This document shows positions 1-8,132 of a stretch of 64,000 bases of DNA, in pieces. Source of the DNA: Nocardioides baculatus (GTDB lineage Bacteria > Actinomycetota > Actinomycetes > Propionibacteriales > Nocardioidaceae); assembly GCF_016735675.1 (NCBI RefSeq), contig NZ_JAERSG010000004.1:248001-312000 (forward strand), written 5' to 3'. Each line of letters begins with the position of its first letter. The stretch's first letter is position 1. The notes beneath the pieces were generated by a model. The model saw nothing but the letters and a program-made list of their open reading frames with translations. It was not told the DNA's origin and made no database searches. A program made the position numbers and the translations under genes.

Positions 1-1
1 G

Positions 2-256
2 GCCGACCCGCTGGTCACCGACTTCCCCGGCGCCAAGCTCGTCGTACGGGTCCGTGCCCGCGCGGTGTTCCCCAACTGCCGGAGGTACGTCCACACGCAC
101 GGCCCGGCCGAGCGCTCGGTGTTCGTGCCCGTCGAGGGCGAGCAGCCGCCGGTGCCCGACTGGAAGCTCGACGAGTGGTTCGAGGGCACGCTCCCCCAGG
201 GCGACCCCGCCCTCGACGCGACCCGCCCGAGCGCGCCGTCGATCCCGCGCTTCTGA
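2..256 (+). CDS. Pyridoxamine 5'-phosphate oxidase-family protein, C-terminal fragment
   Basis: Only the last 84 codons are present, because the gene begins before the window. The visible part contains the PNCRRYVH-like stretch followed by a hydrophilic tail ending in PSIPRF. That pattern is typical of the C-terminal half of small FMN-binding split-barrel (PPOX-fold) proteins of actinobacteria, which bind FMN or F420 and are usually of unknown substrate. The frame is open from base 2 to the TGA at 254-256 and uses GC-rich third positions. Family assignment rests on the short motif and length, so the exact subfamily and substrate are not known. Confidence 0.65.
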   Translation, partial: ADPLVTDFPGAKLVVRVRARAVFPNCRRYVHTHGPAERSVFVPVEGEQPPVPDWKLDEWFEGTLPQGDPALDATRPSAPSIPRF

Positions 257-351
257 GGTCCTCCTGCGAACTCTTTCGATGGTTGAGGTGCGAGCGCAGC
301 GAGCATAGAAACCCACCTGTGCACGACCGACCCATTGTCGGTGCCCAAGCA

Positions 352-372
352 TATAATCGAACGCATGATCGA
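352..372 (+). promoter_or_regulatory. TATAAT -10 box overlapping a LexA-type SOS box
   Basis: A perfect TATAAT lies at 352-357, and the proposed ATG (365) starts seven bases after it, as in a leaderless transcript. Overlapping it, 357-372 reads TCGAAC-GCAT-GATCGA. This matches the actinobacterial LexA consensus TCGAAC-N4-GTTCGA at 11 of 12 fixed positions. LexA bound here would cover the -10 box and start site. No good -35 hexamer is seen. A short inverted repeat (ACCGAC/GTCGGT, 326-342) sits just upstream. Confidence 0.6.
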
Positions 373-1774
373 TACGCTGGCGGGACCCGAGATTGGTGAG
401 GCAGACGCCCTCACCGGCTCCGACCTGCTCGCCTCGATCCGCGCTTCGCGCGACCTCGAGAACGCTGAAGCGGCCCGGCAGCTCGACCTCGCCGCCCGCT
501 GGGCCGACCTCCACCCGCCGGAGTCGATCCACTCCGCGGCAGCGTTCACCGTCCCCGGGACCGACCACGAGGAACCCCTCGCCGGAGAGGGATGCCCGCT
601 CGTGGCGGAGTTCTGCATCGCCGAGCTCGGCACCGTCCTCGGGATCTCGACCACGTCGGCGAAGAAGCTCATCGGCCACGCCCTCGAGCTCCGCCACCGC
701 CTCCCCCGCCTCTGGGCGCAGGTCCAGTTCGGCCACGTCCCGGCCTGGCGTGCGCGCACTGTGGCCGAGACGACGATCCACACCACTCCCGCACTGACCC
801 GGGAGGCTGCGGCCTTTGTGGACGCGCAGGTGTCTGCCGTAGCAGGGCGGATCGGTCCCGCACAGCTCGCCCGACTCATCGCCGAGACCATCAAGCGCTA
901 CGACCTCGCCACCCCGGACCCGACCGCGGATCCCGAGGACGGCTACCTCTCGGTGGACCCGCGGCACGTGACGTTGCACGACGAGGACGTGCACTTCGCC
1001 GGGACCATGCGGTGGGAGGCCGAGCTCGACATCGCCGACTCCCTCGACCTCAACAACGTCCTGACCCAGAAGGCCGCCGAGCAGAAGGCCCTCGGCTCCA
1101 CCGAGTCGTTGGACGTGCGCCGGTCCAAGGCACTGGGTGACCTCGCCCGCACCCAGACCGCACTGGACTTGCAGACGTCCGGCGAAGGAGCCGGTGAGGA
1201 ACGAGCCGGTGCATCGACACCCGACCACCTCCCGGTCGCCCGCGAGGTGATCCTCCACGCCCACTTCTCCGCAGATTCCGTGGGTGAGCAGACCGTGTTC
1301 GGTCCCACCGGCCGCCTCGAAGAGGGCCAGCGGCTCGTCCTGCTCGACCAGGTCCAGTCCTGGTGTGGTGACAGCCGGACGAAGGTCACGATCAAGCCTG
1401 TCATCGACCTCAACGCCGAGATGGCCGCACCCGGCTACGCGATTCCCGACCGGATCCGGGAGCAAGTCATGCTCCGCGACCGCACCTGTGTGTTCCCGTG
1501 GTGCACGCGACCGGCCCGCGGCTGCGACGTCGACCACGTCGTCGAGCACGACCACCAGGCCGAGCCCGAGGGCAGGTCGCAACCCGGCCCCACGAGCACC
1601 CGGAACCTCGCCTGCCTGTGCCGGTTCCACCACCGCCTCAAGACCCATTCGGCCTGGCGCTACCGCGTCACCGGACCCGGTGCGTACGAGTGGACCAGCC
1701 CCCACGGCCACCACTACCGACGCGACCACACCGGCACGAGCGCGATCGATCCGGGCCCACCCGAACGACCATGA
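365..1774 (+). CDS. DUF222 / 13E12-type HNH endonuclease domain protein
   Basis: A 469-residue protein of the DUF222 family, called the 13E12 repeat family in mycobacteria. The N-terminal two thirds is the helical DUF222 region beginning with a 'LTGSDLLASIRASR' type segment. The C-terminus carries an HNH module: CVFPWC at the first Cys pair, the DVDHV histidine core, then LACLCRFHHRLK. These are usually assumed to be nucleases, but the cellular role is not established and copies are often multiple per genome. TTG (335) and GTG (341) are possible upstream starts. ATG 365 is preferred because family members begin at this point and TATAAT is placed for a leaderless start. Expression is probably SOS controlled. 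A strong hairpin follows the stop. Confidence 0.85.
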   Translation: MIDTLAGPEIGEADALTGSDLLASIRASRDLENAEAARQLDLAARWADLHPPESIHSAAAFTVPGTDHEEPLAGEGCPLVAEFCIAELGTVLGISTTSAKKLIGHALELRHRLPRLWAQVQFGHVPAWRARTVAETTIHTTPALTREAAAFVDAQVSAVAGRIGPAQLARLIAETIKRYDLATPDPTADPEDGYLSVDPRHVTLHDEDVHFAGTMRWEAELDIADSLDLNNVLTQKAAEQKALGSTESLDVRRSKALGDLARTQTALDLQTSGEGAGEERAGASTPDHLPVAREVILHAHFSADSVGEQTVFGPTGRLEEGQRLVLLDQVQSWCGDSRTKVTIKPVIDLNAEMAAPGYAIPDRIREQVMLRDRTCVFPWCTRPARGCDVDHVVEHDHQAEPEGRSQPGPTSTRNLACLCRFHHRLKTHSAWRYRVTGPGAYEWTSPHGHHYRRDHTGTSAIDPGPPERP

Positions 1775-1786
1775 CCCCGCCCCACA

Positions 1787-1812
1787 CCCCGCCGCAGCAC
1801 CACGCGGCGGGG
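1787..1812 (+). terminator. Hairpin terminator after the HNH gene
   Basis: A perfect 9-bp stem, CCCCGCCGC (1787-1795) with GCGGCGGGG (1804-1812), has an 8-nt loop and lies 12 nt after the HNH stop codon. There is no T tract, as is usual for actinobacterial terminators. Confidence 0.6.
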
Positions 1813-1862
1813 GCACAGCCATGCAACGAGGCGTCCGGAAGGCGTCTGGCAGGGTGGCCGGC

Positions 1863-2219
1863 ATGAAGCGGGTCTCGGGACGCGTGGCGACAGTCCTGGT
1901 GGTGCTCGGTGTCGTCCTGGCGATCGCGCCGGCGTTCATGGCCACGATCGCGATCTGCGGGATCTCCGGCTGCTCGGGCGGCGGCTTCGGCCGATCCACC
2001 GACCCGGACGCCACCCTCGTGATGCTGGGCGTGACCGGACTGGTCGCGGCCCTGCCGCTGGCGGTCTACGCGCTCGTGCGCCGCAGCGGCGGCCTGGCGG
2101 TCGGCGCCCTCGCGCTGGCGGTGGTGACGACCTTCGTGACCGGCGTCGCTATCGGCTCGGACCTCCGCGGCTGCCCGCGCAGCATCGACCGATCGACCTG
2201 CCTCGACGAGTCGCGCTAG
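1863..2219 (+). CDS. Small membrane protein of unknown function
   Basis: A 118-residue protein with three hydrophobic spans: about 6-30 (preceded by Lys/Arg), about 52-72 and about 77-100. Short loops contain two Cys near residues 32-36 (CGISGC) and two near the C-terminus (CPRSIDRSTC), which could form disulfides outside the membrane. The ATG at 1863 has AGGG 8 nt upstream. An in-frame ATG at 1821 would add 14 residues and is possible. I do not recognise the family, and neither neighbour suggests a role. It converges on the gene at 2309. Confidence 0.55.
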   Translation: MKRVSGRVATVLVVLGVVLAIAPAFMATIAICGISGCSGGGFGRSTDPDATLVMLGVTGLVAALPLAVYALVRRSGGLAVGALALAVVTTFVTGVAIGSDLRGCPRSIDRSTCLDESR

Positions 2220-2308
2220 ACCCGCTCTTCCCAGCCCATGGCGCTGATCCCGCCTGAGGGCGGAGCTGTGACGGCAGTGGCACACGGCGGCCGCCGACTG
2301 CGGAGGGC

Positions 2309-2809
2309 TCAGCGCGTCGGTCGCCAAGCGTCCCGGAGACTGGTTCCGATCGCGCGCATCTCCGCGAAGGCGGTCCGATCTTCTGCGGTGCTCTCTTCGG
2401 CCTGCCCTCCGTCGACACTCTCGCGTGCGGCCGCCACGAAGCTCCCGGATGCGTCGGGTGGATCGGGGTAGGACGCGAGCGCGTCGGTCGCCCCCCGGCC
2501 GAGCAGCACGACGCAGGCGACAGCGAGCGGCGGCGCGGTCAGCGAGCCCCGCGACTCGGCCATCGCTCGACGCAATGGCTCGCCGATCTCGTGCTCGTCG
2601 AACTTCAGGCTGAACCAGGCGCCCATGACCACTGGCCGCCAGTTCCGATCGCCCGAGCTGATGAGCCAGGACGCGTCGGCGAGCGTGACGTCCTCGCCCG
2701 CGCGGAGCAGGTCGGGCCACAGGTCGGTCGCGTTGCGGCGCGCGTTCGTCCCCATCATGTTCAGGTAGAACGGCAGGACGCTGCGTTCCTCGAGGGGCGT
2801 CAGCGACAC
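2309..2809 (-). CDS. DUF6000-like hypothetical protein
   Basis: A 166-residue soluble protein without signal or membrane segment. The segments PFYLNMMGTNARRNATDLW near the N-terminus and RPVVMGAWFSLKFDEHEIG in the middle resemble the DUF6000 family of actinobacteria; this is from memory and only moderately certain. No function is known. It starts with GTG 4 nt after the guaA stop codon, and its Shine-Dalgarno-like GGAG is made by the last codons of guaA. It is probably the distal, translationally coupled gene of a guaA transcript. It may not be functionally related to GMP synthesis. Confidence 0.55.
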   Translation of the reverse strand: MSLTPLEERSVLPFYLNMMGTNARRNATDLWPDLLRAGEDVTLADASWLISSGDRNWRPVVMGAWFSLKFDEHEIGEPLRRAMAESRGSLTAPPLAVACVVLLGRGATDALASYPDPPDASGSFVAAARESVDGGQAEESTAEDRTAFAEMRAIGTSLRDAWRPTR

Positions 2810-2813
2810 CCGC

Positions 2814-4391
2814 TCACTCCCACTCGATGGTGCCCGGGGGCTTGGAGGTGATGTCCAGGGTGACCCGGTTGACCTCGGCGACCTCGTTGGTGATGCGGGT
2901 GGAGATCCGCTCCATCACCTCGTAGGGCAGGCGGGCCCAGTCGGCGGTCATCGCGTCCTCGGAGGTGACCGGTCGGATCACGACGGGATGGCCGTAGGTG
3001 CGGCCGTCACCCTGGACGCCGACCGAGCGCACGTCGGCGAGCAGCACGACCGGCATCTGCCAGATGTCGCGGTCGAGGCCGGCGCGGGTCAGCTCCTGGC
3101 GGGCGATCGCGTCGGCGCGACGCAGGATGTCGAGCCGGTCGGCGGTCACCTCGCCGATGATCCGGATGCCGAGGCCGGGGCCGGGGAACGGCTGGCGCCA
3201 CACGATGTCGGCCGGGAGGCCCAGTTGCTCCCCGACGAGGCGGACCTCGTCCTTGAAGAGCGTGCGCAGCGGCTCGACGAGCTCGAACTCGAGGTCCTCC
3301 GGGAGGCCGCCGACGTTGTGGTGGGACTTGATGTTGGAGGTGCCCGCGCCGCCGCCGGACTCGACCACGTCGGGGTAGAGCGTGCCCTGCACGAGGAAGC
3401 CGACCTTCTCGCCGGAGTCGGCAGCCTCGCCGAGCACCTGCACCTCGGCGGCCTCGAACGCGCGGATGAACTCGCGACCGATGACCTTGCGCTTCTCCTC
3501 GGGGTCGGTCACCCCGGCGAGCGCCGACAGGAACGTCTCGCGGGCGTCGTACACGTGCAGGTTGACGCCGGTCGCGGCGACGAAGTCGCGCTCGACCTGC
3601 TCGGCCTCGCCCTCGCGGAGCAGGCCGTGGTCGACGAAGACGCAGTGCAGCCGGTCGCCGATCGCGCGCTGCACGATGGCCGCGGCGACCGCGGAGTCGA
3701 CGCCGCCGGAGAGGCCGCAGATGGCCAGGCCGCTGTCGCCGATCTGGTCGCGGACGCGCTCGATCTGCTCTTCGGCGATGTTGAGCATCGTCCAGGTCTG
3801 GCGGGCACCGGCGATGTGGTGCAGGAAGTGCTCGAGGACCTTCTGGCCGTGCTCGGTGTGCAGCACCTCGGGGTGCCACTGCACGCCGGCCAGGCCGCGT
3901 GCGACGTCCTCGAACGCCGCCACCGGGGTGTCGGCCGTCGAGGCGAGGACGGTGAAGCCCGCGGGCGCCTGGGCCACCGAGTCGCCGTGCGACATCCACA
4001 CCTTGTGCTCGGCCGGGATGCCGTCGAGCAGCGTGCCGTGCTCGGTGACCGAGACGGGCGTACGTCCGTACTCCCGCGCGCCGGTGTGGGCGACCTCGCC
4101 GCCGAGGCCCTTGGCCATCAGCTGGAAGCCGTAGCACATGCCGAAGACGGGTACGCCGGCCGTGAAGACGGCGTCGTCGATGCCGGGGGCGCCGTCGGCG
4201 TACACGCTGGACGGACCGCCGGACAGGATGATCGCCTTCGGTCCGCGGGCGAGCATCTCGGCCACCGGCATCGTGTGCGGCACGATCTCGGAGTAGACCC
4301 GCGCCTCGCGCACGCGGCGGGCGATGAGCTGGGCGTACTGCGCCCCGAAGTCGACGACGAGGACCAGGTCGTGCTCTGCAGGCTGCGTCAC
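2814..4391 (-). CDS. guaA: GMP synthase (glutamine-hydrolysing)
   Basis: A 525-residue GMP synthase, full length for the family, which aminates XMP to GMP with ATP and glutamine as the last step of guanine nucleotide synthesis. The class I glutamine amidotransferase domain (about 1-200) shows the nucleophile Cys86 in GMCYGFQLM and the His/Glu pair in [11 protein letters not shown] near 172. The ATP-pyrophosphatase domain has the P-loop SGGVDSAV near 230. The C-terminal dimerisation domain has [14 protein letters not shown]. The GTG start is 6 nt from a TAGACT -10 box, so the mRNA may be leaderless. guaB and guaB3 lie upstream in the same gene block, so the window holds the whole IMP-to-GMP route. 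Confidence 0.97.
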   Translation of the reverse strand: MTQPAEHDLVLVVDFGAQYAQLIARRVREARVYSEIVPHTMPVAEMLARGPKAIILSGGPSSVYADGAPGIDDAVFTAGVPVFGMCYGFQLMAKGLGGEVAHTGAREYGRTPVSVTEHGTLLDGIPAEHKVWMSHGDSVAQAPAGFTVLASTADTPVAAFEDVARGLAGVQWHPEVLHTEHGQKVLEHFLHHIAGARQTWTMLNIAEEQIERVRDQIGDSGLAICGLSGGVDSAVAAAIVQRAIGDRLHCVFVDHGLLREGEAEQVERDFVAATGVNLHVYDARETFLSALAGVTDPEEKRKVIGREFIRAFEAAEVQVLGEAADSGEKVGFLVQGTLYPDVVESGGGAGTSNIKSHHNVGGLPEDLEFELVEPLRTLFKDEVRLVGEQLGLPADIVWRQPFPGPGLGIRIIGEVTADRLDILRRADAIARQELTRAGLDRDIWQMPVVLLADVRSVGVQGDGRTYGHPVVIRPVTSEDAMTADWARLPYEVMERISTRITNEVAEVNRVTLDITSKPPGTIEWE

Positions 4392-4397
4392 GCGCGG

Positions 4398-4403
4398 AGT
4401 CTA
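4398..4403 (-). promoter_or_regulatory. Candidate -10 box of guaA (leaderless start)
   Basis: On the minus strand TAGACT (TAnnnT) ends 6 nt before the guaA GTG, so transcription could start at or near the start codon. No convincing -35 hexamer is seen 16-18 nt upstream. Confidence 0.35.
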
Positions 4404-4410
4404 CCGAGCG

Positions 4411-4505
4411 GACTCGCCCCAGGGCCCGACCGGGGAGCGAGGGCGGAGCGTCAGGCCCGGCCTGTCCATCCCGGTCATGACTCGCCCCAGGGCCCGACCG
4501 GGGAG
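4411..4505. repeat. Two copies of a 27-bp GC-rich direct repeat
   Basis: An identical 27-bp unit occurs at 4411-4437 and 4479-4505, offset by 68 bp. It starts GACTCGCCCCAGGG and ends CCGGGGAG. Similarity continues imperfectly past each copy (GAGGG, then TCAGGCCC), so this looks like a tandem duplication of roughly 45-68 bp. The units lie between the ChoD-like gene and guaA. Confidence 0.8.
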
Positions 4506-4526
4506 GGAGGGTGGTCAGGCCCTGGG
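4486..4526 (-). terminator. Stem-loops downstream of the ChoD-like gene
   Basis: CCCAGGGCC (4486-4494) pairs perfectly with GGCCCTGGG (4518-4526). A second small hairpin, GGGAC-TTGA-GTCCC, lies at 4524-4537. Both are after the end of the minus-strand oxidoreductase gene and before the guaA promoter, so they are candidate terminators. The rest of the 4404-4669 gap shows nothing else recognisable. Confidence 0.4.
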
Positions 4527-4669
4527 ACTTGAGTCCCCGCCACTGCAGAACAGTGCCGAGATACGAAGGACCCGGCCCTTGGGAGGGAGCATGACTGCCG
4601 GACCCCTCACCTTGGGCAACGACCCCTGCGGAGGTCGGTTACGGGCGGCGCGGAAGTAAATGCGACCCG

Positions 4670-6400
4670 TCAGCTGACGCCGACGATGGGCAGGCGCAGC
4701 GCACCCGGGGCGGCCTCGGGCACGACCGGGTTCTTCGGCTCGACCGGCGCGAGCCGGCGGTAGGTCGCGCCGAGCTCGGGACGGGTGTCGACCTCGCCCT
4801 TGTTGGGCCAGAACGCCATCGCCCGCTCCGCCTGGGCGGTGATCGTGAGCGACGGGTTCACACCGAGGTTGGCCGACACGGCGGACCCGTCGACGACGTG
4901 CAGTCCCTCGTGGCCGTAGAGCCGCTGCCACGGGTCGACGACGCCGGTGGTCGGCGAGTCGCCGATGGTGCAGCCGCCGATGAAGTGGGCGGTCAGCGGC
5001 CGGTTGAAGACCTCGCCGACGTTGCCGCCGGCGGTGCCGCCGATCACGTCCGCCATCCGCCGCGTCGCCTCGTAGGCGATCGGGATGTAGGTCGGGTTGG
5101 GCAGGCCGTGGCCCTGCTCGCTGGTCATCCGCCAGCCGGTGCGTCCCTTGACCCACTTCGTGGTGATCGAGTTGTCGAGGGTCTGCATCACCAGGGCGAT
5201 GACGGTGCGCTCGGACCAGTGCTTGAAGTCGTAGAGGTCGAACGCCGTACGCCGCTGCGCCCAGAGCTCGCGCACCCAGGTCCGGACCCGCGAGACGCCG
5301 GGGGTGTCGTCGGCGAGCACCGTCTGCATCAGCGCCATCGCGTTGGAGCCCTTGCCGTAGCGCACCGGCTCGATGTGGGTGACGTCGTCGGGGTGCCACG
5401 ACGAGGTGATCGCGACCCCCTCGGTGAAGTCGGTCGTCGCGCGCGGGGCGAGCGCACCGAGGATCGCCTCGGAGTTGGTCCGGGTCAGCACGCCCAGCCG
5501 GTCGCTGATCCCGGGCAGGTCGCCGTCGTTCTTGAGCTGGTGGAGGAGCTTCTGGGTGCCGAGCGCGGCGGCGGAGAAGACGACCTGGTCGGCCGTGAAC
5601 ACCTTGGTCGCCGGGCGCTTCCTCGACAGGCGCGACAGCTTGGCCTTGGTCCAGCGCGTGGTCACCTCGTAGCCGCCACCGTCACGGGGGCGCACGCGCG
5701 TCACCGTGGTCAACGGGTGGACGACCGCCCCGGCCTCCTCGGCGAGGTAGAGGTAGTTCTTGACCAGGGTGTTCTTGGCGTTGTGGCGGCAGCCCGTCAT
5801 GCACTCGCCGCAGTTGAGGCAGGCGTTGCGGGTCGGTCCGGCGCCACCGAAGAACGGGTCCGCCACCTCCTCGCCGCCCTGCGCGTCGGGGCCGCCGAAG
5901 AAGACGCCGACCGGCGTGGGGTGGAACGTGTCGCCGACACCCATGTCCTCGGCGACCTGCTTCATCACCTCGTCGGACGGGGTGTGCCGGGGGTTCTCGA
6001 CCACGCCGAGCATCCGCTTGGCCTGGTCGTAGTAGGGCGCGAGCTCGGTCTTCCAGTCGGTGATGTGCGCCCACGACGGGTCGCGGTAGAACGCGTCGAG
6101 CGGCTCGTAGAGGGTGTTGGCGTAGACCAGCGACCCACCGCCGACGCCGGCCCCGGCGAGGATCAGGCAGTCCTTGACCATGTCGATGCGCTGGATGCCG
6201 TACATCCCCAGGGACGGTGCGAAGAGGAAGCGCTTCGCGTCGAACGACGTCGCTGGGAAGTCGCCGTCCTCGAAGCGGGCACCGGCCTCGAGCACGCCGA
6301 CCGTGTAGCCCTTCTCCGTCAGCCGCAGTGCGGTGACCGAGCCGCCGAAGCCGGACCCGATGACGAGGACGTCGTAGTGCTGGACCTCGGGGGAGGTCAT
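4670..6400 (-). CDS. GMC-family oxidoreductase, ChoD-like (putative cholesterol oxidase)
   Basis: A 576-residue FAD-dependent GMC oxidoreductase. The Rossmann dinucleotide motif VIGSGFGGSV is at about residue 12, the second GMC motif GAGVGGGSLVYANTL follows, and the C-terminal GMC_oxred_C part has VVDGSAVSANLGVNPSLTI. A Cys-rich segment, NACLNCGECMTGC, near residue 190 is characteristic of the ChoD-like branch. Size and position next to guaB3/guaA match M. tuberculosis ChoD (Rv3409c). Substrate is inferred: steroid or another alcohol. The start ATG overlaps the stop of the upstream aldehyde dehydrogenase gene (ATGA), so the two are probably co-translated. That pairing suggests an alcohol-to-aldehyde-to-acid route, but this is inference. 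Confidence 0.85.
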   Translation of the reverse strand: MTSPEVQHYDVLVIGSGFGGSVTALRLTEKGYTVGVLEAGARFEDGDFPATSFDAKRFLFAPSLGMYGIQRIDMVKDCLILAGAGVGGGSLVYANTLYEPLDAFYRDPSWAHITDWKTELAPYYDQAKRMLGVVENPRHTPSDEVMKQVAEDMGVGDTFHPTPVGVFFGGPDAQGGEEVADPFFGGAGPTRNACLNCGECMTGCRHNAKNTLVKNYLYLAEEAGAVVHPLTTVTRVRPRDGGGYEVTTRWTKAKLSRLSRKRPATKVFTADQVVFSAAALGTQKLLHQLKNDGDLPGISDRLGVLTRTNSEAILGALAPRATTDFTEGVAITSSWHPDDVTHIEPVRYGKGSNAMALMQTVLADDTPGVSRVRTWVRELWAQRRTAFDLYDFKHWSERTVIALVMQTLDNSITTKWVKGRTGWRMTSEQGHGLPNPTYIPIAYEATRRMADVIGGTAGGNVGEVFNRPLTAHFIGGCTIGDSPTTGVVDPWQRLYGHEGLHVVDGSAVSANLGVNPSLTITAQAERAMAFWPNKGEVDTRPELGATYRRLAPVEPKNPVVPEAAPGALRLPIVGVS

Positions 6401-8007
6401 GCGCGGCCCAGCTTGTTGAGCAGGCGGAGCGAGGCGGTCAGCACCTTGGCGTTGGTCTCCTCCGACATCCCGAACATCGGTGCGATCGGCACGAGCCGCT
6501 GCGTCGCGACCGACTGCGCCTCGGTGTAGCGGAGGATGCCCTCGGCGCCCTGGCGTCGCCCCATCCCGGACTCGCGCATCCCGCCCATCGGGGCGCCGAG
6601 CGAGCCGAAGGTCGCGCCGTAGGCCTCGTTGACGTTGACCGTGCCGCACCTGATCCGACGCGCGACCGCGCGACCGCGGGCGGCGTCGCGCGTGTAGACC
6701 GAGGCGTTGAGGCCGTAGTGCCCGTCGTTGGCGCGCTCGACGGCCTCGTCCTCGCTGTGGAAGCGGTAGAGCGAGACGACCGGGCCGAAGGTCTCCTTGC
6801 CGAAGCACTCCATGTCGGCCGAGACGCCCTCGAGGATCGTCGGCTCGAAGACGAACGGGCCGAGGTCGGGACGCGCCCTGCCGCCGGTGAGCACCCGCGC
6901 GCCCTTGGCGACGGCGTCCTCGACGTGGCGGGTGACGGTGTCGAGCTGGGCCTGCGAGATCAGCGAGCCCATGTCGACGCTCCAGTCCTGGCTGGCGCCG
7001 AGCGTCATCGCCTGCGTGCGCGAGACGAACGCGTCGACGAACCGGTCGTAGACCTGGTCGGCGACGAAGAGCCGCTCCATCGAGACGCACAGCTGGCCGG
7101 CGTTGGAGAACACGGCGCGCACGGCGCCCTCCGCCGCGCGGTGCACGTCGGCGTCGCGCAGGACGAGCATCGGGTTCTTGCCACCGAGCTCGAGCGAGCA
7201 GCCGATCAGCCGCTCCGCGCACTGCTGCGCGATGATCCGTCCGGTGGCCGTCGAGCCGGTGAAGCAGACGTAGTCGGCCTCGGCGACGATCGCGCCGCCG
7301 ACCTCGGGGCCGGGACCGGCGACGACCTGCCAGACCTCGGGCGGGAATCCGGCCTCGTCGAGCAGCTGCGCGGCGAGCAGCGCGGTGAGCATCGTCTGGG
7401 CGTCGGGCTTGGAGACGACGGCGTTGCCCGCGAGGAGGGCCGGGAGCCCGTCGCAGAGCGCCATCGTGAGCGGGTAGTTCCAGGGCGAGATGATGCCGAC
7501 GACGCCCTTAGGCACGCGGTGCACCTCGGCACGGGTGAGCACGGGGAACATCCCGCCGACCCGCTGGACGTCGAGGTGCTGGTGGGCCGTACGGGCGTAG
7601 TAGCGCGCGGTCAGGGCGAGGTGCGCGACCTCGAGGTAGGCGTCCTTGCGGGCCTTGCCGGACTCCCACACGACGAGGTCGATGAGCTCGTCCTGCCGGT
7701 CGAGCACGAGGTCGTGGAGGCGCAGGAGGGCAGCGGCGCGCTCGTCGAGCGGCGTGGCCGCCCACGCGGCCTGCGCGTGGCGGGCCCGGGAGAAGGCCTC
7801 CGCCACGTCGGCCGGCCCCGACTGCGGGACGTGCGCCAGCGGGGCACCGCCGATCGGCGACGACACGGCGTGCGTCTCTCCGGTGGTGCTGACGATCCGG
7901 CGCGTGAGGGCGGCGACGTACGAGCGGTCGAGGCCGTAGGCCGCGGTGCTGTCGTGCTCGGGATCCGCGGGCCCGTCGGTGAGGGGACTGGCGCTCTGCT
8001 CGCTCAT
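6397..8007 (-). CDS. gabD2: Succinate-semialdehyde dehydrogenase (NAD(P)+)
   Basis: A 536-residue aldehyde dehydrogenase of the succinate-semialdehyde group, similar in length and layout to mycobacterial GabD2. The catalytic Cys is in SNAGQLCVSMERL and the general-base Glu in CSLELGGKNP. The cofactor-binding FTGSTATGR and the substrate-site ISPWNYPL segment are present. It would oxidise succinate semialdehyde to succinate, feeding the TCA cycle; other aldehydes are possible. The ATG at 8007 is followed by a Ser/Asp-rich N-terminal extension of about 20 residues. It is the first gene of a two-gene unit with the GMC oxidoreductase (4-nt overlap). An AT-rich direct-repeat island lies 57 nt upstream. 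Confidence 0.85.
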   Translation of the reverse strand: MSEQSASPLTDGPADPEHDSTAAYGLDRSYVAALTRRIVSTTGETHAVSSPIGGAPLAHVPQSGPADVAEAFSRARHAQAAWAATPLDERAAALLRLHDLVLDRQDELIDLVVWESGKARKDAYLEVAHLALTARYYARTAHQHLDVQRVGGMFPVLTRAEVHRVPKGVVGIISPWNYPLTMALCDGLPALLAGNAVVSKPDAQTMLTALLAAQLLDEAGFPPEVWQVVAGPGPEVGGAIVAEADYVCFTGSTATGRIIAQQCAERLIGCSLELGGKNPMLVLRDADVHRAAEGAVRAVFSNAGQLCVSMERLFVADQVYDRFVDAFVSRTQAMTLGASQDWSVDMGSLISQAQLDTVTRHVEDAVAKGARVLTGGRARPDLGPFVFEPTILEGVSADMECFGKETFGPVVSLYRFHSEDEAVERANDGHYGLNASVYTRDAARGRAVARRIRCGTVNVNEAYGATFGSLGAPMGGMRESGMGRRQGAEGILRYTEAQSVATQRLVPIAPMFGMSEETNAKVLTASLRLLNKLGRA

Positions 8008-8063
8008 CGTTGCAGCGTAGGACGGTGTCGGGAGGGTTGCTACCGGTCGGTCACTTCTGTCCC

Positions 8064-8089
8064 GACATTTGACACATCTGTGACATTTG
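8064..8089. promoter_or_regulatory. AT-rich island with 8-bp direct repeats upstream of gabD2
   Basis: GACATTTG occurs at 8064-8071 and 8082-8089 (offset 18 bp), with TGACA also repeated in between. The patch is clearly less GC-rich than its surroundings and sits 57-82 bp before the gabD2 start. It is a candidate promoter or regulator site for gabD2-ChoD. The protein binding it is unknown. Confidence 0.35.
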
Positions 8090-8132
8090 TCCAACGCCCT
8101 TGACGGGCCCGATCCAGCGCCTCTGACCCGCC

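Noticed and set aside
2988..4532. A 514-codon open frame on the plus strand opposite guaA
   Set aside because: It is a mirror of guaA, a product of GC-rich third positions. It has no recognisable domain, and guaA on the other strand is certain.
4404..4669. A purine or other riboswitch in front of guaA
   Set aside because: No conserved aptamer core was seen, and the best -10 box lies next to the guaA start, which would leave no leader.
4392..4669. A tRNA or small stable RNA gene in the gap before guaA and in other gaps over 100 nt
   Set aside because: No cloverleaf with a T-loop GGTTC-type motif and acceptor pairing was found in this gap or in the other long gaps.
8069..8074. A perfect TTGACA on the plus strand upstream of gabD2
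   Set aside because: No -10 hexamer follows at the right distance, and there is no plus-strand gene downstream; the neighbours on both sides are on the minus strand.
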